NCBI GenBank assembly: GCA_032718475.1
Contig: JAUCBJ010005511.1
Span: forward strand, 1 to 28,464
Source: Nemertoderma westbladi
Taxonomy: Eukaryota; Xenacoelomorpha; Nemertodermatida; Nemertodermatidae
Length of the DNA: 28,464 bases
Direction: 5' to 3'
Numbering within the stretch: position 1 is the stretch's first letter; every line of letters begins with the position of its first letter. The position numbers and the translations under genes are program-made. This document shows positions 1 through 9,367 of the stretch, piece by piece. The notes under the pieces are model-generated. The model did not search any database, was not told where the DNA came from, and was given only the letters and a program-made list of their open reading frames with translations.

Positions 1-75
1 CGACGCCACTACAGTATGTGACGCTCGCTGCAGCAAAAGGTGCTATTTCCAATTATAGTATAGACTGATGTAATT

Positions 76-528
76 TCAAGCATGGTGAGCATCTTTATAC
101 GCGAAATAATGATAGGTAACATCGGCGGTTTGGAAATCACTTCCCGAAAATTTCGCGCTAATGATTTTTTTATGTTCGCTGCTAAAAAAATAAGGAATAT
201 AGTAGCAACAGCGTCGTACTACGTTTCTATAAAAAATATTCTCCAATATTGTAAATAAATCTCCCGGATCATTACTTTTCGCAGAAATATAAGTTATATT
301 GCGAAGCTCTTTCCAATAATAGGGTTGGTATCTTGCCAACTTTATATTAAACTTAGATATGGATGCGCGACAAATAGGACAAATTTTAGAACAATAATTA
401 TTCATTTCGGAATATTGTACAATACATTGTACGCAAGTTGCATGTTTATTTTCACACTTATAATAATCTCGATGTTGTTGCAATAACTTAGAATAGCAAA
501 CTGGACATTTTTCATTTAAAATATCCAT
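76..528 (-). CDS. Small RING-finger protein (putative E3 ubiquitin ligase)
   Basis: The 150-residue protein has a complete C3HC4 RING near its N-terminus: C8, C11, C25, H29, C32, C35, C50 and C53, ending in the typical CPIC. RING domains bind two zinc ions and recruit E2 ubiquitin-conjugating enzymes, so an E3 ligase role is the family expectation. The remaining 95 residues are rich in Tyr, Phe, Lys and Ile and match no domain I recognise; there is no clear membrane segment. The ATG is the first in an open frame, and a TATA element lies about 120 bp upstream behind an AT-rich leader with GTT repeats. A short intronless gene of this kind could be a host gene, a retrocopy or a gene of DNA-virus origin; the sequence does not decide. 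RING call strong; ligase activity and origin inferred. Confidence 0.7.
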   Translation of the reverse strand: MDILNEKCPVCYSKLLQQHRDYYKCENKHATCVQCIVQYSEMNNYCSKICPICRASISKFNIKLARYQPYYWKELRNITYISAKSNDPGDLFTILENIFYRNVVRRCCYYIPYFFSSEHKKIISAKFSGSDFQTADVTYHYFAYKDAHHA

Positions 529-649
529 TTTCCAAATTTTAAAGTAAATTGAAAATAATTACCACAATACACAACAACAACAACAAACAAAACTGTTATA
601 CTGTATATACAAATACTACTACAATTTTCGATTATTTAAAAACAACAAA

Positions 650-662
650 ATTTTATATATAA
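650..662 (-). promoter_or_regulatory. TATA-type core promoter of the RING gene
   Basis: Read on the minus strand, the sequence is ATATATAAAATTTTG, a good TATA box about 120 bp upstream of the ATG at 528. The leader between them is AT-rich and contains a run of GTT triplets (about 570-590). The element lies just beyond the stop codon of the upstream ORF at 694, so the two ORFs are tightly spaced in the same direction. Position and match only; no transcript evidence. Confidence 0.45.
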
Positions 663-693
663 TCATAAAATATTTATAATATAGGGGGAAAAG

Positions 694-1029
694 TCAAGAA
701 TCAATGATATTATCAACATATTCAACATTATCCGCTGATTCTTCAGGTTCGACAAAGGATTCTTTTGAAATCATTACAATAAAGAAAGACATAATTTCGT
801 AGGGGTTATGCCGATTTAGCCGTATTTCAAACTTTTCACCAGCTTCGTTGTATTGTGTAATAACAATAAACCCCTCTATCATGGATAATAGTAAGATGTT
901 GGTTAATTTTCCCCCATGCTCAGCTTTCAGGTTGTAATCTAAAAGATGAACACTATTATCAGAAGCATCAATATCAATTGAGCTTAAAACTTTCCTGGCT
1001 TTTTCAGAAAATTCAATTTTATTGATGAA
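694..1029 (-). pseudogene. Headless ORF, unrecognised protein (3' part of a gene)
   Basis: An open frame of 111 codons follows an in-frame TAA at 1030-1032. The first ATG is only at 882, yet the 49 codons upstream of it read as ordinary mixed protein (for example KARKVLSSIDIDASD and LDYNLKAEHGGKLTN). That suggests the real N-terminus was lost, or lies in an upstream exon, and that the 62-codon ATG frame is not the full gene. The C-terminus is acidic (EPEESADNVEYVDN). I do not recognise a family. The lost end lies near 1030, about 130 bp from a tRNA-like SINE head, so insertion or rearrangement may have truncated it. Confidence 0.35.
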
Positions 1030-1160
1030 TTATTTCACTATAAGGTAGCATTTGTAGTTTAACTTTAACGTAAAAACTTTGAAAATCCGACGTATTTTGA
1101 TTAAGTTACAGTAATGTAATATGCCTATTCATATTTGTACACATAAAACCCTTAGGTACT

Positions 1161-1237
1161 CTCGTGGCGTAGTGGTCAGATGGTTAAGGCGTTGGTTACA
1201 TTACGTAGGTTACGAGTTCGAATCCCAGTCGGGAAAT
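1161..1237 (+). repeat. tRNA-like sequence, probable SINE head
   Basis: The stretch has a good A box (TGGCGTAGTGG, near 1165) and a B box (GAGTTCGAATCCC, near 1212) at tRNA spacing. The D-arm region (GGTTAAGGCG) resembles Leu/Ser-type tRNAs. The acceptor and T stems pair poorly, so this is not a working tRNA gene. It fits the tRNA-derived RNA polymerase III promoter of a SINE. No A-rich or simple-repeat tail is clear downstream. Confidence 0.5.
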
Positions 1238-1310
1238 TTGTATTTTGGGGCCATTTATTTTCGTGTGGTGCTAATTGATAGGCCAATGAGAAGCGTACAG
1301 CGTAGCGAAT

Positions 1311-1540
1311 AATGAGCCAGGCCAATCATAGGGCATAAATTACCTTATTGCTCAAATGTGAGGCAGTGGAAAATTCTGTTAGGATTCCATGTCCCAGATT
1401 AGTGTAAGGGCCGGACTGCGTTGAACGATGAGCTGGGCCAATCATAGGGCACGACGCACTTCATTGCTCAATTGTGAAGCTGTGGAAAATTCTGTTTAGT
1501 TTCCATGTGCAATTTCTAGTATAAAAAGGCCGGTTTGCCT
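1311..1540 (+). repeat. Tandemly duplicated CCAAT/TATA promoter unit, LTR-like
   Basis: Two diverged copies of a 116-bp unit (about 1311-1426 and 1427-1540) each contain GGCCAATCATAGGGCA, then ATTGCTCAA, then GTGGAAAATTCTGTT, then a GGCCGG element. A partial third CCAAT lies at 1280. Only the second copy has an intact TATA box (TATAAAAAG at 1520-1528); the matching site in copy 1 reads GTAAGGG. Tandem enhancer units ahead of a TATA box are typical of the U3 part of an LTR. About 130 bp downstream, near 1655, TTTTGGTCCGACTTCGGGA resembles the leader that follows the 5' LTR of BEL/Pao elements. The promoter-like layout is direct; the LTR assignment is inference. Confidence 0.45.
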
Positions 1541-2158
1541 TCGGTTATCACCCCTTATAACACACTTCTTTTATTCGGTTTCTTGTTGAAACTTCGTTTT
1601 GATAAATCCTTTGTAAAACTGTAAATATACTGCAATTTCCTGACATGTTTTCTTTTGGTCCGACTTCGGGACAGTCGAACACCAGGGAGATGGCAGCCTA
1701 GACCGTTAGGCCGTAAGCAACGCAGGGAAGGGATGTCCACAACACGCTAGCGCCCACATTTGGATTGACCGCGCACCCCCTTTGCCCCCTTCGAAATGCT
1801 CAACTTGCCATGCAGCGCCCGCTTTGTGAGAAAGGTAAGACTTTGTTCGACGCCCTTGCCCGCCGTAAGACCTATAGATCAGGGTAAGCGTGACATCGCA
1901 CTGGACGCCGCAAATTTAGGATCAAATAATTATATCCAGACACCCCCCCCCTTCTTGTCAGTCCTACGAACCCCTGGGTTAACCTGTACTTCCTGCAGGT
2001 GCGAACTATTGCTATTCGTCAGTACGCGAGTACATATTAGGTACGGACAGCATATGTTCCATAATTTAGTGAGTCGTAGCACTGACTGTTTGGTACCGGT
2101 TCGCTTTGTAGAACGTACATTAGTACCCCCCCCCCCCCCCCCCCCTGTCTGGAGTTAG
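1541..2158 (+). other. Degenerate region, possible BEL/Pao leader and gag remains
   Basis: There is no convincing gene here. Short open frames exist, but their protein is low in similarity to anything I know. Landmarks are the BEL/Pao-like leader near 1655, a nine-C run at 1943-1951 and a 20-C run at 2126-2145. Its place between an LTR-like promoter and a BEL/Pao reverse-transcriptase fragment suggests collapsed internal sequence of that element. Confidence 0.3.
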
Positions 2159-2455
2159 CTATTTGATCAGGGCACGGCCCATATGCAATACAACGCACAA
2201 CTTCAGACGTATCTCCAAAAGGGATACGCCATTAGGATGTTAAATCCTGAGGTAACCACAGACCAGACATATTACCTGCCACATCATTTTGTTCGACACC
2301 CGGACAAACCTGGCAAGGTGCGTGTAGTCAACGACTGCGCTGCGCTTTACCAAGACATGTCTATGAATAGCGAACTGATGGACGGGCCGAATATGAATTG
2401 GCCGCTTGGCCTAGGGAGGTTTATTAATATCCTACCGCGCCTTGCCACGTACTGA
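2159..2455 (+). pseudogene. BEL/Pao LTR-retrotransposon reverse transcriptase fragment
   Basis: The frame opens after a TAG at 2156 and encodes the start of a BEL/Pao reverse transcriptase. It shows the family block YYLPHHFV, then KPGKVRVVNDCAA, then MNSELMDGPNMN, matching the usual order (WYLPHH, KPGKVRVVFDCAA, SLNxxLxxGPDL). Changes from consensus, such as VVND where VVFD is usual, and a stop after about 30 more residues mark it as dead. The YVDD active site, RNase H and integrase are absent downstream. It is therefore a relic of roughly 100 codons, linked by position to the LTR-like promoter at 1311-1540. Confidence 0.75.
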
Positions 2456-3373
2456 TAGGTATTGCTGCTAACTACCGCAGCAACAAAGTTCTAGAATTAA
2501 ATTAGTATACCAGATCAGCTAACGTACGGTAGCGATTAACCCCTATTCTTATCTTACAACCAGAATCTGGTATTAGTGCTGATCACGGGTGTAGTTACTA
2601 ACACTGTGGTTGCCCATTTGGGTTGTGGATAGGAAGGAGAGAGCTTTGACGTCATTCGTGAGTATAAAGTTCTACAAACGCGACTAGTTTATTTTAGTAG
2701 CTAGCGCACGGTATCATTTTAGTCAGAAAATCACTAAAACCTAGTAAAAGGAATTACACGAAATTGTTTTATTTGTAACACACCCACACACACACGCCCT
2801 AAAACATATCGCCCTTAAAGTTCTACTAGCTATAGCGTACTATACATTACTTTAGGTGGAAATTATTTGTATTTGTAAAATTAGGATCTGATTTAGTTGC
2901 GGCACAATAAGGAGTATTTCACTTTCGTTATTAAACTGTTGTTTGTCTGGACAACGGTATTGTTACATTTAGGCCTGACCTTTTAGACTGATTTCGTACA
3001 GGGGGATCAGTTATCGTTACATTTAGGCACGACCCCTTTTCGACTGATTTAGGACTGTCAGTGTTGTTACGCTAGGTCTGTTAACCCACTAGCTCGTATA
3101 TAAACCATATAAATCACACCGCGGCAAGTTACTGTATTTAGGACTGTCAGTGATAGTTAGGATTCGCTGCGCGGGGATTGTTTTCCCGTGAGTTTGGTCT
3201 GTTACTGTAACTGTACATCTGCCTCACCGGTTAGAGGACAGGTATCCTTCTGTCTAGTACGTAGGCATTCGACCCGCTCACGTACATAGAATAGATACAA
3301 GGCTCTGTTCCTCGCCAGTAGTCGTTTGTGTACTATATCTGTTTGTTTAGATATCCTGGACTGGGATTTGTTG
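2456..3373. other. Non-coding region with short internal repeats
   Basis: No gene is visible. Diverged subrepeats lie at about 2960-3070: GTTACATTTAGG followed by a CCTTTT-GACTGATTT block occurs twice, and TTAGGACTGTCAGTG occurs near 3050 and 3140. A CA-rich tract lies at 2780-2798. It could be more of the BEL/Pao relic, but no LTR ends can be matched. Confidence 0.3.
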
Positions 3374-3589
3374 TCAGATACTGTACAAGCCCGTATACAT
3401 TACTAGAGTCTCATAGTAAGATACATCGTTACTAGGATCTGGTAAGCGGTATACTACTGGACCCTTACATTTATATTTATCATCTCCCTGACGGTAAATT
3501 GTATAATCAATAACAATATAGGCTTGACCATCTTCTGCAAAAAATGAATGCCTTACCATTGGCATAACCATATCGGAATCAGAAGACAT
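3374..3589 (-). CDS. Small protein of unknown function
   Basis: A 71-residue ORF starts at an ATG and is preceded by a TATA element about 95 bp upstream. The protein is soluble-looking, with an acidic start (MSSDSDMV), a central DYTIYRQGDDKYKCKG segment and a Tyr-rich C-terminus. It has one cysteine and no signal peptide or membrane span. No family is recognised. The layout (short intronless ORF, AT-rich leader, own TATA box, minus strand) resembles the RING gene at 76-528. It may be a real gene or a surviving piece of one; coding potential rests on amino-acid make-up and promoter context only. Confidence 0.4.
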   Translation of the reverse strand: MSSDSDMVMPMVRHSFFAEDGQAYIVIDYTIYRQGDDKYKCKGPVVYRLPDPSNDVSYYETLVMYTGLYSI

Positions 3590-3681
3590 TATTTAATTTA
3601 TTTTATTGTAAATCAAACAAACAAAGTAAAAACTTTTAAACTAAAACCATTACAAATGATTAATTGCGATTAAAGCAAGAG

Positions 3682-3697
3682 ATTATATATATAAGAT
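3682..3697 (-). promoter_or_regulatory. TATA-type core promoter of the 71-residue ORF
   Basis: On the minus strand the sequence reads CTTATATATATAATC, about 95 bp upstream of the ATG at 3589. The leader is AT-rich. The arrangement matches that of the RING gene. Confidence 0.35.
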
Positions 3698-3825
3698 ATT
3701 TTCAAAAATAATACAGGTCTTAAACTGAGAAATAGCCTAAATTCGGTTTATTGATTGGTTGATTAGCTGGTAGGGAACTACTGTATAAACAAAAAAAATT
3801 ATTGCGTAATAATAATCACTAATAC

Positions 3826-4400
3826 TCGTATACGCGTAGCTGGAACGTGACGGAATCTCATGTATCATACTAGTTGGTTTGTTGATTTGGCGACAGCAGT
3901 CGTGGAGTTGGCAATCAATATAATATAATATATGCATGATGCGTGTAGTTGGTGGCCACGTTGTCAGCATATACAGTATACAGCGGTTGGTTGCGTGGAT
4001 AGGAAATAACTATGGAAATATTCGTATACGTGTAGCTGGAACGTGGCGGAATTTCAACACGTATCATAATAGCGTTGGACTACTGGTAGGCAGGCTGCTT
4101 GGTTGGTTGGATTGATTGGTTTGGCGACAGCCGTCGAGGAGTAGCCGTGGCTAGCGGTGGTGGTGGTGAGTTGGCAATCGATATATAATATAATAGCGTA
4201 GTGGGGGCTAGCCATGCGTTGAGAAGTTAGGTTACGCAAAGATGAATATGCGATGGTTGGTTGATGCAACGACGCGAATCAATACTCACGGGTGGTAACA
4301 GTTGTCGAGTAAGGCAGGCATCGCGAGGTTAGGCTACGCGTAGGTGATAAGCAACGATTGGTTGAAGGCAACGACGCGAATCAATATTGATGGTGACAGA
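3826..4400. repeat. Two diverged local duplications
   Basis: First pair: CGTATACGCGTAGCTGGAACGTG at about 3829 and CGTATACGTGTAGCTGGAACGTG at about 4023, about 195 bp apart. Both are followed by TTTGGCGACAGC and then TTGGCAATCAATAT or TTGGCAATCGATAT. Second pair: a unit with AGTTAGGTTACGC or GGTTAGGCTACGC, then GGTTG, then CAACGACGCGAATCAATA, at about 4221 and 4324 (about 103 bp apart). The short frames across this area are not protein-like. Confidence 0.55.
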
Positions 4401-4439
4401 TGGTCATTAAACACCTCGATTTAGCACAGAAATTTGGCA

Positions 4440-5008
4440 TTTTTTAATTGCCTCCGAGATGCAGCCCGTAGCCCAAGCTAGGGAGGAGTTGTGTGAGATC
4501 TATGCTTCTCCTACTACTACCGGTGTACAATATTCTACAAGCGGCCTCACGTAGGATTTGTAAGCCGTTAATAATGCACGCAAGTTACTAGTCTGAAAGC
4601 ACCTGAATATTAAGTTTGCAATTTTGAAAGCTTTTGCAGCTTGCAATTTACAATGCAAATCAAATTTTAAGTTCATAGAAAACGTAACCCTAAATCTCTA
4701 CAATAATCATCCGTTTTTATTAACCTGCCGTTTAGAAAATATTGTTCTGGAACTACATTAGCTTTACTGACACCAAAACGAAGAACAGTGCTTATGAGCC
4801 GCTATGTTTAGTATACGCAGTGCGCTGTGTAGCAATAATCACTATCGCTTGATCTCGCGTGCAACTTTAAGCCGTCCGCAAATAATTTCCAGTATACACT
4901 TGGTATTAGCTTGGGTAGATCATTGATATAAAGTGTTGCGTTAAATGCCTGGGTACAACGTAGCAGCGGCGATGTATGCTTATCTGCAACGCTCAGTAGC
5001 AGTTCCAT
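4440..5008 (-). pseudogene. LINE-C: decayed 3' part of a non-LTR retrotransposon reverse transcriptase
   Basis: Minus-strand frames show the end of the palm domain (LYINDLP, then KLFADGLKLHA, where FADD or YADD is expected; the second catalytic Asp is now Gly). After frameshifts comes the LINE post-RT region: YFLNGRLIKTDDYCRDLG, then LHCKLQAAKAFKIANLIFR, then ALLTAYKSYVRPLVEYCTPV. These are standard landmarks of CR1/Jockey-type LINEs. Several frameshifts and stops break the frame. A short 3' region with GGGCTGCATCTCGGAGGC follows towards 4440. The element is dead and 5'-truncated, as LINE copies often are. It differs from LINE-A and LINE-B by sequence. Confidence 0.75.
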
Positions 5009-5655
5009 TACATATCAAGCGAAATCGCAGCAATACTTGCTAGCTACTGTATAACGTCATGGGAGAATCTCGACCAACGTGGAATGGGTTGTAACGCAGT
5101 TCTTTCCATTTATACTTTAATACAGAACATATTAATAGATCGAATGGATGGATTTGATCTGTTTTAAACCCAAAGGAAAATGATTGTCAGGGCAATGTGC
5201 CTGCGGGCGGGTTGTCGAAATTAAAACTCTTAAGTGGTTTATGTTACTCATATATGTAAATCGGTAGGCCACAAAAAATGTTGAATGATTTAAGTATTAG
5301 TTATCTATCGTGTTAGCGATAACACAAAAATAACTCGCAATAATATTATTACTATTCTTACTATTAATATAATAATAAGTTGAGGCAACCGATATTAACA
5401 TCAATTAGAGACATAATTATAAGGAATAAGGAAATCTTTTAATTAAGATAGAAATGAATATATTTGTATGCAAAATGGAGACTGTTTAAAATATAAAGTA
5501 AAATCGGGGTTTCCCGTTAAAATCAGTTAAAATATATCCCTACTGAGTATATCAGTTTATATCACTAATGAGATGCTGCTAAAAGTGATTTAATTACATC
5601 ACTTTCTCTACTATAAATAAGATCGTCGAAGGTGTCCAAACAGTACGGGGAGAAT
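5009..5655. other. AT-rich non-coding region
   Basis: No ORF, RNA gene or repeat stands out. It may include further unrecognisable LINE-C sequence at its left end. Confidence 0.3.
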
Positions 5656-5918
5656 GGGTTAGAGATATATAAATGGGATAGAGATATATAAATGGGATAG
5701 AGATATATAAATGGGATAGAGATATATAAATGGGATAGAGATATATAAATGGGATAGAGATATATAAATGGGATAGAGATATATAAATGGGATAGAGATA
5801 TATAAATGGGATAGAGATATATAAATGGGATAGAGATATATAAATGGGATAGAGATATATAAATGGGATAGAGATATATAAATGGGATAGAGATATATAA
5901 ATGGGATAGAGATATATT
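5656..5918 (+). repeat. 19-bp minisatellite, almost 14 copies
   Basis: The unit GGGATAGAGATATATAAAT repeats head to tail with essentially no divergence. Only the first copy (GGGTTAG) differs, and the last is cut short at ATATAT. A 19-bp period cannot keep a reading frame. Near-identity means recent expansion by slippage or unequal exchange. Confidence 0.95.
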
Positions 5919-6721
5919 ACATTCCGGGATATATTTTCTGTGCCGGAAGTAGTGAGTCTGCTGTGCAGGATTTTTATCCGGTGTTCTAGGCGTTATTATT
6001 CTGCTGTTCTGATATTATCAAGGTGTACTAAATAATGATTTAGTACATCTTGGATATTGTTCTGTTTGCATTGTGTTGTGCTGTTAGTATAATATTCCAA
6101 TATTCGGTATGATCGCATATATTATGAAAGAAAGGAAGTTAGACCTTTTATAATTTATAACCTTTCTTTATCTACCCCCGATGCGGACTGTGATATTTGA
6201 TGGCAACCCTTGACAATGTGGATTGGGGGCTTGCTTACATTATTATGCGTATGTATTAAGATACAGATATACTAAAAAAATATCTAAAAAATATTATAAT
6301 GTTTTAAGAACATAGCCCTTTCTCAGGTAGGTACAATATAAAGAAAATCAATTCAAATAGATTTTAGGGGGAGGGAGGGAGGATATTAACGCAGTCAAAT
6401 TCAACCTGAAATTCGACGCAAATAAAAGCTGATTACTCTCCCAAATTAAACTGTAACCTGTTCTATTGGCATCCGTTTATTACAACTTTTATTATACTGG
6501 TTTGTCCGGAATATCATAATTTAAGATGCTGTACCTTCCAGACATTTATTCGCGCCCCCCCTCTATGCTGAAATTTCGTAAATTACTGTCTTTGCGGGAT
6601 CATAATGGACTAAAAAAACTTGCCTTATTTTTGTTTAGTGCTTTTGCGCTCCGAAATAAAAGTATTAATGGTTAATGTATCGCGTCGTGTATTATTATAT
6701 CAAAACTGTTGGCTGTGGGTC
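5919..6721. other. Non-coding spacer between the two minisatellites
   Basis: No gene is visible. It holds a strong hairpin at about 6018-6055 and a weaker inverted repeat (AAAGAAAGG at 6127-6135, CCTTTCTTT at 6161-6169). The right end has a G/A-rich tract near 6366. Confidence 0.35.
6018..6055. other. Imperfect inverted repeat / stem-loop
   Basis: AAGGTGTACTAAA (6020-6032) and TTTAGTACATCTT (6039-6051) pair over 13 positions, with one G-T position that would be a wobble in RNA. The loop is six bases, and the stem can extend outwards with one bulge. It is the strongest hairpin between the minisatellites. Confidence 0.6.
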
Positions 6722-9263
6722 GGCCTGGTATACTTTACATGCGGTCTGGTATACTTTACATTGGGTCTGGTATACTTTACATGCGGTCTGCTATACTTTA
6801 CATAGGGTCTGGTATACTTTACATGCGGTCTGGTATACTTTACATTGGGTCTGGTATACTTTACATGCGGTCTTTTATACTTTACATTGGGTCTGGTATA
6901 CTTTACATTGGGTCTGGTATACTTTACATAGGGTCTGGTATACTTTACATTGGGTCTGGTATACTTTACATGCGGCCTGGTATACTTTACATTGGGTCTG
7001 GTATACTTTACATGCGGTCTGGTATACTTTACATTGGGTCTGATATACTTTACATTGGGTCTGGTATACTTTACATGGGGTCTGGTATACATTACATGCG
7101 GTCTGGTATACTTTACATGCGGTCTGGTATACTTTACATGCAGTCTGGTATACTTTACATGCGGTCTGGTATACTTTACATTGGGTCTGGTATACTTTAC
7201 ATGGGGTCTGGTATACTTTACATGCGGTCTGGTATACTTTACATGCGGTCTGGTATACTTTACATTGGGTCTGGTATACTTTACATGCGGTCTGGTATAC
7301 TTTACATTGGGTCTGGTATACTTTACATTGGGTCTGGTATACTTTACATGGGGTCTGGTATACTTTACATTGGGTTTGGTATACTTTACATTGGGTCTGG
7401 TATACTTTACATGCGGTCTGGTATACTTTACGTAGGGTCTGGTATACTTTACATTGGGTCTGGTATACTTTACATTGGGTCTGGTATACTTTACATGCGG
7501 TCTGGTATACTTTACATTGGGTCTGGTATACTTTACATTGGGTCTGGTATACTTTACATTGGGTCTGGTATACTTTACATGGGGTCTGGTATACTTTACA
7601 TGCGGTCTGGTATACTTTACATGGGGTCTGGTATACTTTACATTGGGTCTGGTATACTTTACATTGGGTCTGGTATACTTTACATTGGGTCTGGTATACT
7701 TTACATAGGGTCTGGTATACTTTACATAGGGTCTGGTCTACTTTACATTGGGTCTGGTATACTTTACATTGGGTCTGGTATATTTTACATGGGGTCTGGT
7801 ATACTTTACATTGGGTCTGGTATACTTTACATGCGGCCTGGTATACTTTACATTGGGTCTGGTATACTTTACATTGGGTCTGGTATACTTTACATAGGGT
7901 CTGGTATACTTTACATTGGGTCTGGTATACTTTACATGCGGTCTGGTATACTTTACATGGGGTCTGGTATACTTTACATGGGGTCTGGTATACTTTACAT
8001 TGGGTCTGGTATACTTTACATGCGGCCTGGTATACTTTACATTGGGTCTGGTATCCTTTACATGCGGCCTGGTATACTTTACATTGGGTCTGGTATACTT
8101 TACATGCGGCCTGGTATACTTTACATTGGGTCTGGTATACTTTACATGCGGTCTGGTATACTTTACATGCGGTCTGGTATACTTTACATTGGGTCTGGTA
8201 TACTTTACATTGGGTCTGGTATCCTTTACATGCGGCCTGGTATACTTTACATTGGGTCTGGTATACTTTACATGCGGCCTGGTATACTTTACATTGGGTC
8301 TGGTATACTTTACATGCGGTCTGGTATACTTTACATGCGGCCTGGTATACTTTACATTGGGTCTGGTATCCTTTACATGCGGCCTGGTATACTTTACATT
8401 GGGTCTGGTATACTTTACATGCGGCCTGGTATACTTTACATTGGGTCTGGTATACTTTACATGCGGTCTGGTATACTTTACATGCGGTCTGGTATACTTT
8501 ACATTGGGTCTGGTATACTTTACATTGGGTCCGGTATACTTTACATTGGGTCTGGTATACTTTACATTGGGTCTGGTATACTTTACATGCGGCCTGGTAT
8601 ACTTTACATTGGGTCTGGTATACTTTACATTGGGTCTGGTATACTTTACATTGGGTCTGGTATACTTTACATGCGGCCTGGTTTACTTTACATTGGGTCT
8701 GGTATACTTTACATAGGGTCTGGTATACTTTACATTGGGTCTGGTATACTTTACATTGGGTCTGGTATACTTTACATAGGGTCTGGTATACTTTACATGC
8801 GGTCTGGTATACTTTACATTGGGTCTGGTATACTTTACATTGGGTCTGGTATACTTACATTGGGTCTGGTATACTTTACATGCGGTCTGGTATACTTTAC
8901 ATTGGGTCTGGTATACTTTACATGCGGTCTGGTATACTTTACATGGGCTCTGGTATACTTTACATTGGGTCTGGTATACTTTACATTGGTCTGGTATACT
9001 TTACATTGGGTCTGGTATACTTTACATTGGGTCTGGTATACTTTACATTGGGTCTGGTATCCTTTACATGGGGTCTGGTCTACTTTACATTGGGTCTGGT
9101 ATACTTTACATGCGGTCTGGTATACTTTACATGGGGTCTGGTATACTTTACATGCGGTCTGGTATACTTTACATGGGGTCTGGTATACTTTACATGGGGT
9201 CTGGTATACTTTACATTGGGTCTGGTATCCGTTACATCCGTAATGGTATATTTTACATGCGTA
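6722..9263 (+). repeat. 21-bp minisatellite, about 120 copies
   Basis: The unit is GGTCTGGTATACTTTACATTG. Most variation sits in the bases after ACAT (TGGG, GCGG, AGGG, GGGG) and at T/C in GGTCTGG or GGCCTGG. Because 21 is a multiple of three, several frames stay open as heptapeptide repeats (GILYIGS, LVYFTLG, WYTLHWV types). These long frames are by-products, not genes: parallel frames are equally open and none has non-repeat protein attached. Single-base deletions near 8851 and 8988 shift the phase late in the array. Within 8020-8545 a 15-unit (315-bp) higher-order period is visible. The array decays into degenerate units at 9222-9263. Confidence 0.95.
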
Positions 9264-9367
9264 TTATTATTATCATTATATTATTATTTGACGAATTGTA
9301 ATCAAATCAGTGCATTAAGTACTACATTCTTTTGGAACACAAATACCACAAAAGTATTTATAAAAAA

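Noticed and set aside
1161-1237. A functional tRNA gene
   Set aside because: A and B boxes are good, but the T stem and acceptor do not pair, so a SINE head is more likely.
2126-2145. A 20-base C run as a functional element
   Set aside because: Most likely slippage, and its length is unreliable in sequencing; nothing nearby suggests a role.
3737-4269. Minus-strand frames of 71-77 codons in the duplicated region
   Set aside because: They span diverged DNA repeats, have no protein-like composition and no promoter context.
6709-9243. An 844-codon open frame of heptapeptide repeats (GILYIGS type), with other long frames in parallel
   Set aside because: The period of 21 bp keeps frames open automatically. 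Several frames are equally open, none has a non-repeat domain, and the array has indels. It is a minisatellite, not a protein gene.
5656-9263. CRISPR array
   Set aside because: The repeats are head-to-tail without unique spacers; both arrays are minisatellites.
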